A DNA stretch of 64,000 nucleotides. Source: Impatiens glandulifera. Taxonomy: Eukaryota; Streptophyta; Magnoliopsida; Ericales; Balsaminaceae. The DNA is taken from the NCBI RefSeq assembly GCF_907164915.1, contig NW_025919561.1:124001-188000 (forward strand), in the 5' to 3' direction. This document shows positions 1-11,809 of this stretch, in pieces. The notes below the pieces were generated by a model. That model saw only the letters and a program-made list of their open reading frames with translations. It made no database searches and was not told the origin of the DNA. The position numbers and the translations under genes were made by a program. Position 1 is the first letter of the stretch. Each line of letters begins with the position of its first letter.

Positions 1-2083
1 ACAATCAAAATTTTGATTTTAAGACTGTTTTGAAGTGTAAGCAACTAAACAATAGCTTCCCTATATTACATATACTTGATTTATATCAAAACAAGAACAT
101 TATATGTTTGTTTTGAACAAATCAATAACTCAAAGTTTTCATTTATTTTTAAAGTTTTGATTTTGATCAAACATGATCGGGATGGATTAAACATAATCCA
201 AACATTTGTCCAACATTATTACAATCATGTTAGGATGCTTTATGGGCTGTGATTTAATATAATTAACCCAAGAACAACAAACATGTTTTTTTTAAATTCA
301 TATTTGGGTTTTTTCTTATTTAGATCGATTGATCAGTTTTATCCTATCTAGATAGTTTCAAAATGATCCTAAGATCAGTTTCTATCCATAAAATACCATA
401 AACAGCAAGCATACAAGTTTATGTAATTTGAAATATAAAAATTTCAAATTCAAACTGTGAATATGAATTAGAGGGTGATTGAAACCCTACCAAGGATTAG
501 AGAACACTCCTCGATCCTTAGGAAACTTTTGGGATGCACATATCCAAGATTTTAAGGCCTCAATCATATTTTAAAAAAATCCATAAGTTTTGAGCTTCAA
601 TGGCAGATTTTTTTTAAAAAGTGATTTGAGAGTGGAGATTTGATTATCTACTTTGGGAACAACTTAGGGGTTCTATTTATAATTACCCTAAGTCGGTAGA
701 GACTTCTAGTGTCCTGAATAGGCCAAAAGTCATTAATGGCTTTTGGCTGTTCTTGACTTATGTTGCTGGAAAATGGATGAATCATCCCTATTTTGATAGG
801 TATAAATAATCTCCATTGTAGGGTGATCATTTAACTCTTTAAATGAGCTAAAATGATTGACTAACGAGGGAGTTCTAAAAAGAGAAGATCAACACATATC
901 TTCTCCTATTGGCGTCGCGATGAAGAAGATAATCGGAGGCCAAAATGACGTTGTTTTGTGTGCGTGTGGTATTCCGTCCGCATTCCATCAGCGTTTGGGC
1001 ATTCCGTTAGCGTTTTGGCTAACGAGGTTAACGTCCAGTTAGTTGTTCTCATGCGTCTCGTGCATGCGCTACTTCCGCTACAATGGGATATGCGGAGCGC
1101 TCTTATGCGATTCTAGCGTCCATCTGATGGACGCGGTTCCTACTGCAACCGATTTTTATGATTTTGGTTACATCGGATTGCGAATTTATTTTTATTTTAA
1201 AACCTTAAGTGTTTGTTTTAAATTGATTTATTTTATTTTTTATATTTTTAGGGTTAAATAAATAGTTATTTTTAAATAAATGGATACAACAATTCATTCT
1301 TAATTATTTAATTTTGTCCCTTATTTTTTCTAAAATTATTTTAAAATAAATGAATATAACATTTATCTCAAATAATTTTATTTTTATAATTTTGACCATT
1401 TTTCTTAATTAATTAGGCTTAAATTATCACAATAATTAACCTAATTAATTGTTTTAATTGGTTTTTGGCCATGAGGTTAATTATTTTGATTTTAATTATT
1501 TAAAAATAATTATTTTAATATTATAAATTGAAGTATAGATTTTTAGTGTTTACAAAATTTTATTCTTTTAATTGGGAAATAGTGTTTTTGAACCTTTATT
1601 CAAAAATAAATACTCAAAAACATTCCCGGTATGTTTTAGAATGTATCCAAATTCTTTTTAGGCATTGAAATTGAGTATTTACATGAATTTAAAACTTTTT
1701 TTAATGTTCTTTAGCTTTGGAAATTTCAACAATTTCTAGATAAACTGATGTTATGTTGATGAATTGGATGTTGAGGCACATTCCATTCTTGATTATCTTC
1801 AATCTCATGTGGTTGGATTTTGATTTGGAGCTAAAAAACAAAATTGATGTTGTTTGTGTTATTTCTGAAACTTTGAAACCTAAGTGGTTCGACCCTAAAG
1901 TCGTCCATGGACCTTGGTTTAGCCCAGGCCGAGCTCAGTCTATGCGTCCATGCCGAGCCCATGTCGCATCCATGTTGCGTCTGAGTCCATCCCACGCGTA
2001 TAAGTCCAGCCCGCGCCCACATCCCACACCCGCATTCTTGACTCGCTTCCCGCATCCGTGATCTAGCACCATGGCCTACTCAT
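1..2083. other. Gene-free AT-rich flank
   Basis: I find no supportable gene here. The open frames (for example around 857-1261 and 1753-2061) are short, start in AT-rich or low-complexity sequence and resemble no family I know. The patch at 1900-2060 is locally GC-richer. The last five bases, ctcat at 2079-2083, are the probable left target-site duplication of Copia-A. Confidence 0.6.
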
Positions 2084-2452
2084 TGTTGAGTTATGAAGCC
2101 TACACTTATAATAAACTCTACAAGTGTTAATTAGAGTTTATTGGGTTTGTATTTAGTTTTGGGCTTGAGCCTGACCAAGAGTTATTTAGGTTTATTACCT
2201 AAATATTTACCCTATAAATATGTGATTATTAAGGGTTTACAAGGTTGAGACATAATTTTATAGATATAAAGTGTGAGGCAAAAACTCTATATTCCTTTTT
2301 TTCTTCTTTATAATGAAATCTGGTGGTGGTTGAAGTGGACGTAGCTCAATTTGAGTGAACCGCTATAAATATGTGTCTTCTTGTGTTCTTATTTCTTGCG
2401 TTTTTACAGATTGTTTCAAACATGTCGGATTTGGGAGATACAAATCCTAACA
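2084..2452 (+). repeat. Copia-A left (5') LTR
   Basis: This 369 bp LTR starts TGTTGAGTTATG and ends CCTAACA, giving the TG...CA ends typical of LTRs. It aligns over its whole length with 10597-10963, at roughly 90% identity by eye. A third copy is at 48918-49284. Confidence 0.93.
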
Positions 2453-2454
2453 AC

Positions 2455-2466
2455 TAGTATCAGAGC
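2455..2466 (+). other. Primer-binding site of Copia-A
   Basis: TAGTATCAGAGC lies just after the left LTR. It differs by one base from TGGTATCAGAGC, the usual plant Copia site complementary to the 3' end of initiator methionine tRNA. Confidence 0.85.
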
Positions 2467-2495
2467 AGATAGACTAGATCTGAGCATTGGAAACA

Positions 2496-4895
2496 ATGGC
2501 AAGTGAGAACAGTATAGGACATGAGATTGGTAAATTCGATGGGACAGATTATGCATTCTGAAGAATACAGATTGAAGATTATCTCTATAGAAAGAAGCTT
2601 CATTTTACTTGAGTGAGAAACCATAAAATATGGATGAAGCTGAATGGAAACTCCTTGATAGACAGGTTTTGGAAGTTGTCCGATTGACGCTAGCCAAGAC
2701 GGTTGCTCTCATTGTAGCAAAGGAGAAGACCACCATGGGTTTGATGAAAGCTCTTTCTGATATGTATGAGAAACCATCTGCTAACAACAAGGTACACTTA
2801 ATGAAAAAACTCTTTTACTTAAGAATGGTTATGGTACTTCTGTCACTACTCATTTGAATGAATTCAATACGATTGTGAATCAATTGCTATCTGTTGAGAT
2901 TGATTTGGGGGATGAACTTAGTGCCCTGATTTTGTTAGCATCTCTACCAAATAGTTAGGAACCTATGAGGGAAGAAATTATTAATTCAGTAGGAAATGCT
3001 AAACTGAAATTTATTGAAGTTAGAGATCGTATTTTTGCTGAAGAGGTTCGTAAAATTGATTATGGTGAAACGTTCAAAAGTTTTGCTCTGAATGTGGAAA
3101 ACAGGGGTAGAGGTAATGATAGAAATTTCAACCGAGGTAAGAGAAGATTTATGTCGAGGAGAAAGAGGAGTCTGTCCAAGTCTGGGCGGATATTTGAGTG
3201 TTGGAATTGTGGTAAACAAGGTCATTTAAAGAGGAACTGTAAAGCACCGAAGAGAAACAGTGATGATAAAAATGATACAGCCAACATTGTTACAGAATAT
3301 GTCATTGATGCATTACTTCTGTCTATTGATTTCCCGATAGATTCCTGGGTTTTGGACTCGGGAGCGTATTTCCACACCACTGCCCACAAAGAATTAATGG
3401 AGAATTATGTGGCTGGAAACTGTGGGAAAGTTTATCTCACAGATGGTAAGCCACTTGATATTGTTGACATGGGGGCATAAAATTGAAGATAGCAAATGGT
3501 TCTGTTTGGAAAATTAATAAGGTGAGACACATTTCAGGTTTAAAGCGCAATCTGATTTCTATTACACAACTTGATGAAGAAGGTCACAATTTTCAGTTGT
3601 GGAAATGGTGTGTGGAAGGTGACTAAAGGAGCAATTGTTGTTGCTCGAGGTCACAAAACTGGAACGTTATACATGACTTAAACTTGCAGAGAAACAATTG
3701 TTGTTGTAATTGATGACTCGAAGAACAATGAGTTATGGCATTGCAAGTTGGGTCATATGAGCGAAAAAGGGATGAAAATTCTTTTAAAGAATGGACAGAT
3801 TTCAAAACTGAAGTCTGTTGAACATAAGTTATATGAAAACTGCATTCTTAGAAAATAGAAACGGGTGAGTTTCTTAAAGATTTGGAAGGAGCTCAAGAAA
3901 GAAATACTAGAGTTGGTACACACTGATGTGTGGGGACCTGCACGTGTTTCTTCTATTATTTTATGAAGCACAAGTCTGAAGTATTTGCTATTTTCAAGAA
4001 ATGGAAGGTTTTGGTTGAAAATGAAACAAATCAAAAAGTTAAGTGTTTGAGATCCGACAATGGAGGTGAATATATCAATTTAGATTTCAAAGAATATTGT
4101 GTTGTGAATGGGATCAATATGGTGAAGACTGTTCCCCGAACGCCTCAAGAGATTGGAGTAGCTGAACGAATGAATTGAACATTGAATGAGCATGCTAGAA
4201 GCATGAGATTGCATGTAGGGCTGCCTAAAACCTTCTGGGCAGAAGCTATAAATACTGTTGCCTATTTGATAAATAGGGGACCCTCTGTTCCTCTTGAATT
4301 CAGAATTCCTAAAGAAGCTTGGAGCAATAAAAAGGTAAACCTTTCTTATTTAAAAGCGTTTGGTTGTTTATCATATGTTCATATTAATGAATGTGATAGG
4401 AGAAAGCTTGATCCAAAGTCTAATAAATGTTTCTTCATTGGTTATGGTGATATCGAGTTTGGTTATCGTTTCTGGGATAATCAAAATCGGAAGATCATTC
4501 GTAGCAGAAATATTATCTTCAATGAACAGGTTCTCTACAAAGATTGTGCTGGGAAGACATCAGATGGTGATTCCAAGTTGGAAGAGACTGGTACAGTCGA
4601 TTTGAGAGAATTTTCAGCTGAATATATATCGACTGTCGAAGAAGACCAGTGTGTTGTTGAAGATGAAATCGTTGAGAACGTGGTCCTAGTGGCAAATCCG
4701 CAAACACTAGTTATACAGTTGGTAAAATCATCAAGGAATCGAAAACCAGCCGAGCGGTGTCTCCATCTCTGAACTATATATTGTTGACAGATAGAGGTGA
4801 ACCTGAATGCTATGAGGAATCAATACACTTCACAACAAATGGATATTCAAGATTAAAGAAGAACATGATAAAACCATGAGGTACAAGGCAAGGTT
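2496..4895 (+). pseudogene. Copia-A gag-pol, first part (gag, protease, integrase, start of RT)
   Basis: The frame opens at ATG 2496. An early TGA at a position where related gags have tryptophan, plus frameshifts before 2630 and near 2830, break gag. The zinc knuckle CWNCGKQGHLKRNC lies near 3199-3240 and marks nucleocapsid. The protease motif WVLDSGAYFH follows near 3346. Integrase is recognisable at 3930-4770 (DNGGEY, GVAERMN, FWAEAINTVAYLINR and the FFIGYG region), but its upstream catalytic part is lost around 3945. Reverse transcriptase starts near 4855 and stops at 4895, where the LINE is inserted. Several stop codons show it is dead. Confidence 0.88.
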
Positions 4896-5042
4896 CGAAA
4901 TGACCTGACCCTTGGGCTCAGAGCCACCTTTCGAGATGATGAACAATAGAATCTTGGAATAAGTAATAAAGAAGCTCTTGAAAATGGACTAGGAAATCTT
5001 GGTTTTTGTGAAATCAAAAGATCAAGTGCAGAAGAAGACAAT

Positions 5043-5393
5043 TTGGTCTTGAATAAGGCAGTGAGCCTTAATTCTGAAGTAGGGCGAATAAAAACCGATA
5101 ACAAACATGAATCTAGTAGTGAAGAGGTTCAAAGTCAGAAAAGATCTACTAAAGCAGAACAAGATGAAAATCGAAGACAAAGTAGAAAGATCCTGGATCC
5201 AGAAGCTACTAAATCTATCACGGGAGAAGATGAGATCTACATGAGGCAACCCTCACTCAATGGCAATAGTATTCCATGTAATCAAACTGTAGCCATTGAG
5301 GATAGTGAGGCAAGTGATGCTTATGATTTCTCTGATGAAGAGGTCCAGGACAGTCTGGAAAGTCAGGAACCCAACACTTATATTCATTCATAA
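5043..5393 (+). pseudogene. LINE-A ORF1, C-terminal remnant
   Basis: This open frame of 116 codons is rich in charged residues and serine. It ends three bases before the ORF2 frame begins. Its position identifies it as the tail of the LINE ORF1 protein, an RNA-binding chaperone in this family. The zinc knuckle usual in plant LINE ORF1 is not present, so only the end survives. Related reading frame seems to extend upstream to the truncation point at 4896. The start at 5043 is simply the first ATG. Confidence 0.55.
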
Positions 5394-5395
5394 AT

Positions 5396-8300
5396 ATAGT
5401 GACATGGAACATAATGGGACTCAATGACCCTCTAAAATGTAAATAAATCATGAGGATCATTGAGAATCAGAAGATCACTATTATGGGTATTCTTGAGACA
5501 AAAGTCAAAAGTCGGAACGTTGAGAAGGTTAGCAAACTGTGTATTGATAGTAGCTGGGAAATCATTCATAACTCAAATGACAAAACGGGCAGAATCTGGG
5601 TTATTTGGGATAACAAAGTTGTTGAGGTGATGACTCTTTTTTCGAATGATCAAGCAATCCTGGTGGAGGTCAAAGACAGAATCACAAGAATCGTGTTTAA
5701 TCTTGCTATTATCTATGGTAGCAACTCAAGCACGGAAAGAAGACTCCTCTGGAATTGTCTTAGAAACTGGATCGGTATTGATAAATCTTGGGCTGTCCTC
5801 GGTGATTACAACGTAACTAGAAACGAATCTGATCGTAGCCCAGAATCTGAAATTACTCGGGATATGATTGAATTTAATGACTGCATCAGAGATATGGGTT
5901 GTATCGAGCCTACCAATTCTGGGAACTTCTTCACTTGGTCTTCTACGAGAGGGAATGAACAAATTAGAAAAAGCAGAATTGACAGATGTCTGGTAAATGA
6001 GAATTGGATTAACCAATTTCCGAGAAGTCAACTTCATGTTTTGAATCCGGGTATATCTGATCACTGCCCGATTAAATTGTTTTGGGAAAAGGAAGAAAGG
6101 TTCAAAAGGCCCTTTAAATTTTTCAATTTTTGGATGGATAACGATAAATTCAAGGGTATCCTCGAAAGTGTATGGTCAACAGATGTCAGAGGTTCCAACA
6201 TGTACAGGGTTTCTGAGAAGCTTAAGCTCCTGAAGAATCATCTCCAAAGCTTTGACAAGAAGAAGTTCAGTAATATCTCCAATAGAGTTCTGGCTGCTAG
6301 AGAAGAACTGGAAGAGGTTCAGAAAAAGTTATTAAGGAATGATAGTGAAGAACAACTCAATGAAACAGAAAGATATGCGCTTGAAAACTTCAGGAAGCTG
6401 AGTCTGCTTGAAGAGAATTTTGTTAGACAGAAATCAAGACAGAGCTGGCTTTCGTTGGGTGACAAAAACACAGCTTTTTTCTACAGAAAATGCAAGGCTA
6501 GAAACATGAGAAACAATGTGTACAGGCTGAAGAATGATGATGGTGAATATGTTCAGGGTCAAAAGAGTGTCCAAGATCTGGCTATTGATTTCTATAAGTA
6601 GCTTATGGGTACAAGAAAGCAGCATCAAAGTCACCTGAATACCTTGTATCAAATTATTGATAGGAAAATCTCTGCAGAAGATAGTCGCGAGTTGATAAGG
6701 GTGGTCATGAAGGTTGAGGTTAAAGAAGCTCTGTTTAGTATTGATGGGAATAAAAGTCCGGGTCCTGATGGGTTTAATGCACAGTTCTTCAAAGATAATT
6801 GGTCGGTTGTGGGTAAAGATGTTACTGATGGGGTTCTGGAGTTTTTCAAAAACAGGAAGATGTTAAAGCAATGGAATACAGCGGTCCTAACCTTGATCCC
6901 CAAAACTGCGGTACCTGAGAAAGTACAAGATTTCAGACCAATTTCCTGCTGCAATGTGATTTATAAAATAATTTCCAAAATCATTTCTAAACGTTTTAAA
7001 AATGTTATAGGAAAAATAATAAATCTTAATCAATCTGCATTCATCCCCGGTAGGACAATCTCTCATAATATTCTTCTCATGTAGAGCCTATTAAAAGGCT
7101 ACGGGAAAAAGAAAATATCCCCGAGAGTGGCTTTCAAAATAGATATCAAGAAAGCTTTTGACTCTGTTAGATGGGAAGTCATTCGAGACTTTCTGGTTCT
7201 TTCTGTTTTTCCTATGATTTTTATCGATTGGATTATGCAATGCGTTTCATCATCCTGCTTTGTTGTTAGCGTCAATGGAGTCCACAGAGGCTATTTCAAG
7301 GGTGAAAACGGGGTAAGGCAAGGGGACCCCCTCTCTTCTTACCTTTTCTTAGCTATCATGGCGATCTTTGAGAGCATCTTCGCGATGTTCCGAAAGAATC
7401 GTCCATACATCTTTTACCCATTTTGTGAGGTAGAGGAGGTAACACATTTATGCTTTGCTGACGATTTGTTCATTCTAGCGCACGCGGACGTTGATTCCAT
7501 TAAAACTATTAGGGATGCACTAACGTTCTTTTCTGAGGTAACAGGTTTAACTATTATTGAAAGCAAAAGTGTGGCATTTTATGGAGGCGTGAAGGACGAA
7601 ACAAAACAGGACATCTTCAACATCATGGGCATCAAGGAAGGCAGATTTCCCATAAGGTACTTAGGAATTCCGTTAACTGCAAAGCAGATCGAGATCTCAC
7701 ACTGCAAGCCGCTGATTGAAAAGGTAAAAAACACGATATCTGGCTGGGCAGCGAAAAAACTTTCTTATGCAGGGAGGATCGAACTTATCAAAACCGTGGT
7801 TATGGGCATAGTTGGCTATTGGGCGCAACAAATGGTCATTCCGAAGAAGGTAATGAAGGAACTCGACACACTGATGAGAAACTTTATCTAGGGTAATAGT
7901 GGAAGAGGAGGAAAGAAAGTCAAATGGACCGCTCTATGCAAACCGAAGGACGAGGGAGGCATCGACTTGAAGAACTGTATCGAGTGGAACAAGGCTCTAA
8001 CCTTCAAGCATCTGTGGGCTTTGGAGCGCAATCAGGAGTCACTATGGATCAAATGGGTGCATACGAGATTTATAAAACACGAAACCAGCATCTGGACCTG
8101 CAAAATTCACGAAGGTATGAGCTGGTCTCTAAAAAAGATTCTTAAACTAAGAAGCGATATTGCAGATCTTTATGACATCCGACTAGGGGACGAGAAAGGC
8201 ACTCTATTCTGGCACGACCCTTGGTTTGAAAACCAGCCCATCATCGACAAGGAGCAGTTTCAAAATACTCGTATCAGAAGGGACTGCGCAAAAGCGAAAA

Positions 8301-9040
8301 TCAGAGACATCAAATACGGGAATTGGAACTTGCTCTTGAGAAGAATTCCAAAAGGAAAGAGGATACTTGATCATATAAGTAACATACAACTACACGACAG
8401 ACCGGATATTCATGAATGGAAAGCTGAGGACAATGGGAAGCTGGTATTGAAGAAAATATGGGAGGTAATCCGGGAAAAAGCGAAGAAAGTAGAATGGGCT
8501 CCTCTTGTATGGTCAACGAAGATTATCCCTCGACACCAGTTCATCCTATGGCTCGCCTTCTGGGAAAGACTCAACACACGTGATAGTATCAGTAAGTATA
8601 TGAGCATCCCGGACGCGAGCTGTCTTCTATGCATAGGAAATGAAGAAACCATAGATCACCTATTCGGGAGCTGTTGTATTGCTTCGGAGCTTTAGGATAG
8701 ATTCTATAAAAGCTTGGAGCTGATCAGTTTCCTAAGAGAATGGAATGAAATCAAAGAAGCGGCACTACTCAAAGCCAAGGGAAATAGATTTGCAACAAGC
8801 GTGTTCAAGTGCGGCTTTGAAGTAGTGGTGTATAACATTTGGCAAGAACGGAATGCAAGGGTATATGACAGAACCCGCAGGAGCATTGACGAGTTATGGA
8901 AAGATATTGTATCAGATTGCAGCGCCCTCGCGGGAACGTGGAGAGGAATTCCAAGCACGGAGCAGAACTGGAATATCTGCAGGAACTGGAATTTACCGTT
9001 TTTTAAACTCACTAGAATTGAAAGCATTGTAAACAGATAA
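5396..9040 (+). pseudogene. LINE-A ORF2 (endonuclease, reverse transcriptase, zf-RVT)
   Basis: One frame of about 1,215 codons encodes, in order, an APE-type endonuclease (TWNIMGLND at the start, ILETKV, GDYN, SRIDRCLV, ISDHCPI), a non-LTR reverse transcriptase (SPGPDGF, QDFRPISCCN, AFDSVRW, GVRQGDPLS, catalytic FADD near 7455) and a C-terminal zf-RVT domain (PRHQFILWL and CLLC...DHLF). The protein normally nicks target DNA and copies the LINE RNA there. Five in-frame stops interrupt it (5444 TAA, 6599, 7082, 7889 and 8693 TAG), yet I see no frameshift. Each stop is one transition from a glutamine or tryptophan codon. Confidence 0.92.
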
Positions 9041-9190
9041 TTCATTTACGTTTTTAGCTTTTATTCAGAATGTTACGACTTCAAAATCATTCTAGGCCTG
9101 TCAAGAATGATCTCTTAAACTCGTGGTTTTTTTTCCCGTTTTTGGGAATTTTTAATGAAATGACGCTAAGTCGTTTTCCCAAAAAAAAAA

Positions 9191-10595
9191 AGGTTGGTTG
9201 TGAAAGAATTTCAATAGAAAGAAGGTATTGACTACAGTGAGATCTTCTCTCCGGTAGTTAAATGTATAACAATCAGAACTATTTTGAGTTTGGTTGTGAA
9301 AGAAGACCTTCATCTTCAACAAATGGATGTCAAAACTGCTTTTCTTCATGGTGATTTATATGAAGAGATATATATGCGACAAACAGAAGGATTTGAAATC
9401 AAAGGAAAGATGAGCTTGTTTGTAAGCTTCAGAAGAGTCTGTATGGTTCGAAACAGGCTCCAAGGCAATTGTACAAAAAGTTTGATAGCTTCATGAAAAG
9501 TAACAATTTTCTAAAGTGTGAAGCTGATCATTGCTGCTATATCAAGAGGTTTGATAAATCGTACATTACTCTACTCATCTACGTTGATGACATGTTGATT
9601 GATGGAGTAAGTTTGTATGAGATTAACAAGCTCAAGAAAGAGTTGTCTGAAAAGTTTGCAATGAAGGATTTGGGTGCTGCAAAACAAATCCTTGGGATGA
9701 GAATTTTCAGGGATGAAGTAGTTCTCAATCTTTCATAATAAGAATATGTGAAGAAAGTTCTTAGCAGGTTCAACTTATATGATGCAAAACCAATTACTAC
9801 CCCCTTAGCTAGTCACTTCAGACTATCTAAAGATTAGTCGCTTTCAACAGAGGAGGAGAAAAATTACATGTCCATTGTTCTGTATGCCTCTGTCATTGGT
9901 TGTATTATGTATGCGATGGTTTGCACAAGACCAGACATAGCACATTCAGTGGAAGTTATTAGCAAGTTCATGAGCAACACGGGTAGACAACATTGGGAAG
10001 TAGTAAAGTGGATACTACAGTACTTAAGAGGAAGTACGGGTCTCTCTTTGTGTTTTCGAAAGTCTGATATGGGTTTGGAAGGATATGTTGATGCTGACAA
10101 TGGTGGTAATGTTGATAGTAGGAAGAGCACAACATGGTACATTTATACTCTAGGAGGTACTGCAATCAGTTGGGTTTCAAAATTGCAGAAGATTGTTGCT
10201 CTTTCTAGTTGTGAGGCAGAGTATGTTGCTGTGATAGAGGCTGCTAAGGAGATGAGTGGTTACAACCCTTTTTGCAAGAATTGGGTCAAGACTACGAGGG
10301 AAGTGTGTTGCGATGCGACAATAAGAGTGTCATTCATTTGTCATAGAATCTAGTTTATCATGGAATGATGAAGCATATACAATTTCGTTATCATTTCATC
10401 CGGTCAAATTTAGAAGATGGAATATTAGCTCATGAGAAGATTCCCGAAGTGAGAATCCAGCTGATATGTTGACGAAAGCTGTGACAAATGAGAAACTGAA
10501 GTTGTGTGTAACTTCAGTTGGTCTTCTTCGTTAAGACACCAGATGGAAAGGCGTTACCGATCGAGAGATGATGAATTTAGTCTCCAAGTGGGAGA
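9191..10595 (+). pseudogene. Copia-A pol, second part (RT and RNase H)
   Basis: The Copia reverse transcriptase resumes directly after the LINE: the palm motif LQQMDVKTAFLHGDLYEEIYM is at 9314-9376 and catalytic YVDD is near 9582. RNase H follows with SSCEAEYVA near 10207 and the C-terminal block NPADMLTKAVTNEKLKLC near 10453-10505. Frameshifts near 9470 and after 10250 and several stops separate the pieces. The end runs into the purine tract before the right LTR. The copy at 47641-48940 is a close relative of this part. Confidence 0.9.
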
Positions 10596-10596
10596 T
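10586..10596 (+). other. Polypurine tract of Copia-A
   Basis: A purine-rich stretch (aagtgggagat) directly precedes the right LTR, where plus-strand DNA synthesis is primed in LTR retrotransposons. Confidence 0.75.
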
Positions 10597-10963
10597 TGTT
10601 GAGTTATGCAACCTACACTTATAATAAACTCTACAAGTGTTAATTAGAGTTTATTGAGTTTGTATTTGGTTTTGGACTTGAGTCTGACCAAGAGTTATTT
10701 AGGTTTATTACTTGAATGTTTATCCTATAAATATGTGATTATTAAGAGTTTACAAGATTGAGACATAATTCTAGAGAGATAAAGTGTGAAGCAATAACTC
10801 TGTATTCCTTCTTCTTCTTTATAGTGAAATTTGGTGGTAACTGAAATGGACGTAGCTCAATTTGAGTGAACCACTATAAATCTATGTCTTCTTGTGTTCT
10901 TCTTTCTTACGTTTTTACAGATTGTTTCAAGTAGGTCGAATTTGGGAGATACAAATCCTAACA
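10597..10963 (+). repeat. Copia-A right (3') LTR
   Basis: This 367 bp LTR is the partner of 2084-2452, with the same TGTTGAG...CCTAACA ends. The downstream flank ctcctaaactcgtgctctcg is also found after the LTR at 48918-49284, so this LTR and its flank belong to a larger duplicated segment. Confidence 0.93.
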
Positions 10964-11809
10964 CTCCTAAACTCGTGCTCTCGACCTTAGACCAGTGTGC
11001 CGATCCTAGCTCGTTTTCCCTTAAGATCCCGTTTGTTTGAATATTTTGTTTATTTTTTATTATTTCTTGCTTTTTATTGTTTTAATTAATTTTTAAAATT
11101 TCCAAAAAGAAAATGGCAAGATATTATTTTCAATAAAAAAAATTGTTCACTTAGGCCTGTTTGGCTAATTTTTGATATTTTACTATTTTTATTATACTCA
11201 TAACTTAATTTTAAAATTTAAAAAAAAAATACAAAGTTAATTTCTTTAGATTCATAAAATTAATTTGTGTTCATAAAAATTTTAATATTCATTTTCGGAT
11301 TTCTTTTAGATTTTTCAATTTTTCTCTTTACTTCATTAAGGCATGTATGGTTGTAATAATTATTTTTAATCTTTCCTTAACTTATTCTTGAGATTCATCC
11401 TTAGTTTTTAGGATATGAAATTAAGTTAAAACTTTAGATTGGATAGGGTTGAATGATATGAATCAACGTGTAAGAATTATTATTATTATTTTTTTATAAA
11501 TGATCAATTATTTTATAGTAGAAATTACCTTTTTAGAGCCTGTGTTTTTCACATAAGGTGGCTTTCTCGTGGAGCCAAATGATGGAACTAATGGTAGCGT
11601 AAACGTGAGACGTAGTGTCGATTCTTTTCTTAAGTGTAATTAAATATTGATTCATAAAAGTTTTTTTTTCTAAAAAGTGTTATCTTTTTTCCATAAAGTG
11701 TTATTCTTACACGCTAAATATTTATATTCCTAAATTTAGGAGAAAAATTAAGTGACAAATATTTATGTCAAAACAAAACTTATTAAGAAGTATCAATTGA
11801 TTTTGTTTT
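10964..11809. other. AT-rich spacer, first part duplicated at 49285-49578
   Basis: There is no gene here. Bases 10964 to about 11273 align with 49285-49578. From 11274 to 11809 the sequence has no counterpart in the second copy and nothing recognisable in it. Confidence 0.7.

Larger units (their letters stand above)
4896..9189 (+). mobile_element. LINE-A, 5'-truncated L1-type non-LTR retrotransposon
   Basis: This insertion of about 4.3 kb carries the C-terminal end of an ORF1 and a whole ORF2, and ends in a run of A. It interrupts the Copia-A reverse transcriptase: the copia sequence before 4895 continues at 9191. The sequence aaggtt at 4890-4895 is repeated at 9190-9195, a short target-site duplication partly hidden in the poly(A). 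The 3' tail (TAATGAAATGACGCTAAG, then C and A runs) is shared with LINE-B near 60533-60573. ORF1 lacks its N-terminal part, so the copy is 5'-truncated. Confidence 0.92.
2084..10963 (+). mobile_element. Copia-A LTR retrotransposon, decayed, with nested LINE
   Basis: This is a plus-strand Ty1/Copia element with LTRs at both ends, a primer-binding site after the left LTR, the order gag, protease, integrase, reverse transcriptase, RNase H, and a purine tract (aagtgggagat) before the right LTR. The flanks ctcat (2079-2083) and ctcct (10964-10968) match at 4 of 5 bases, as expected of an aged 5 bp target-site duplication. A LINE (4896-9189) interrupts the reverse transcriptase. The reading frame is broken many times and part of integrase is missing near 3945, so the element cannot act on its own. 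Its zinc knuckle and integrase resemble the Tork/Tnt1 group, but the lineage is a guess. Confidence 0.93.

Noticed and set aside
857..1261. Two short plus-strand frames as genes
   Set aside because: Short, no recognisable domain, no promoter or splice context, in TE-rich AT-rich DNA.
1753..2061. 102-codon plus frame and the overlapping minus frame
   Set aside because: Both frames read the same compositionally biased stretch and resemble nothing; they lie next to an LTR.
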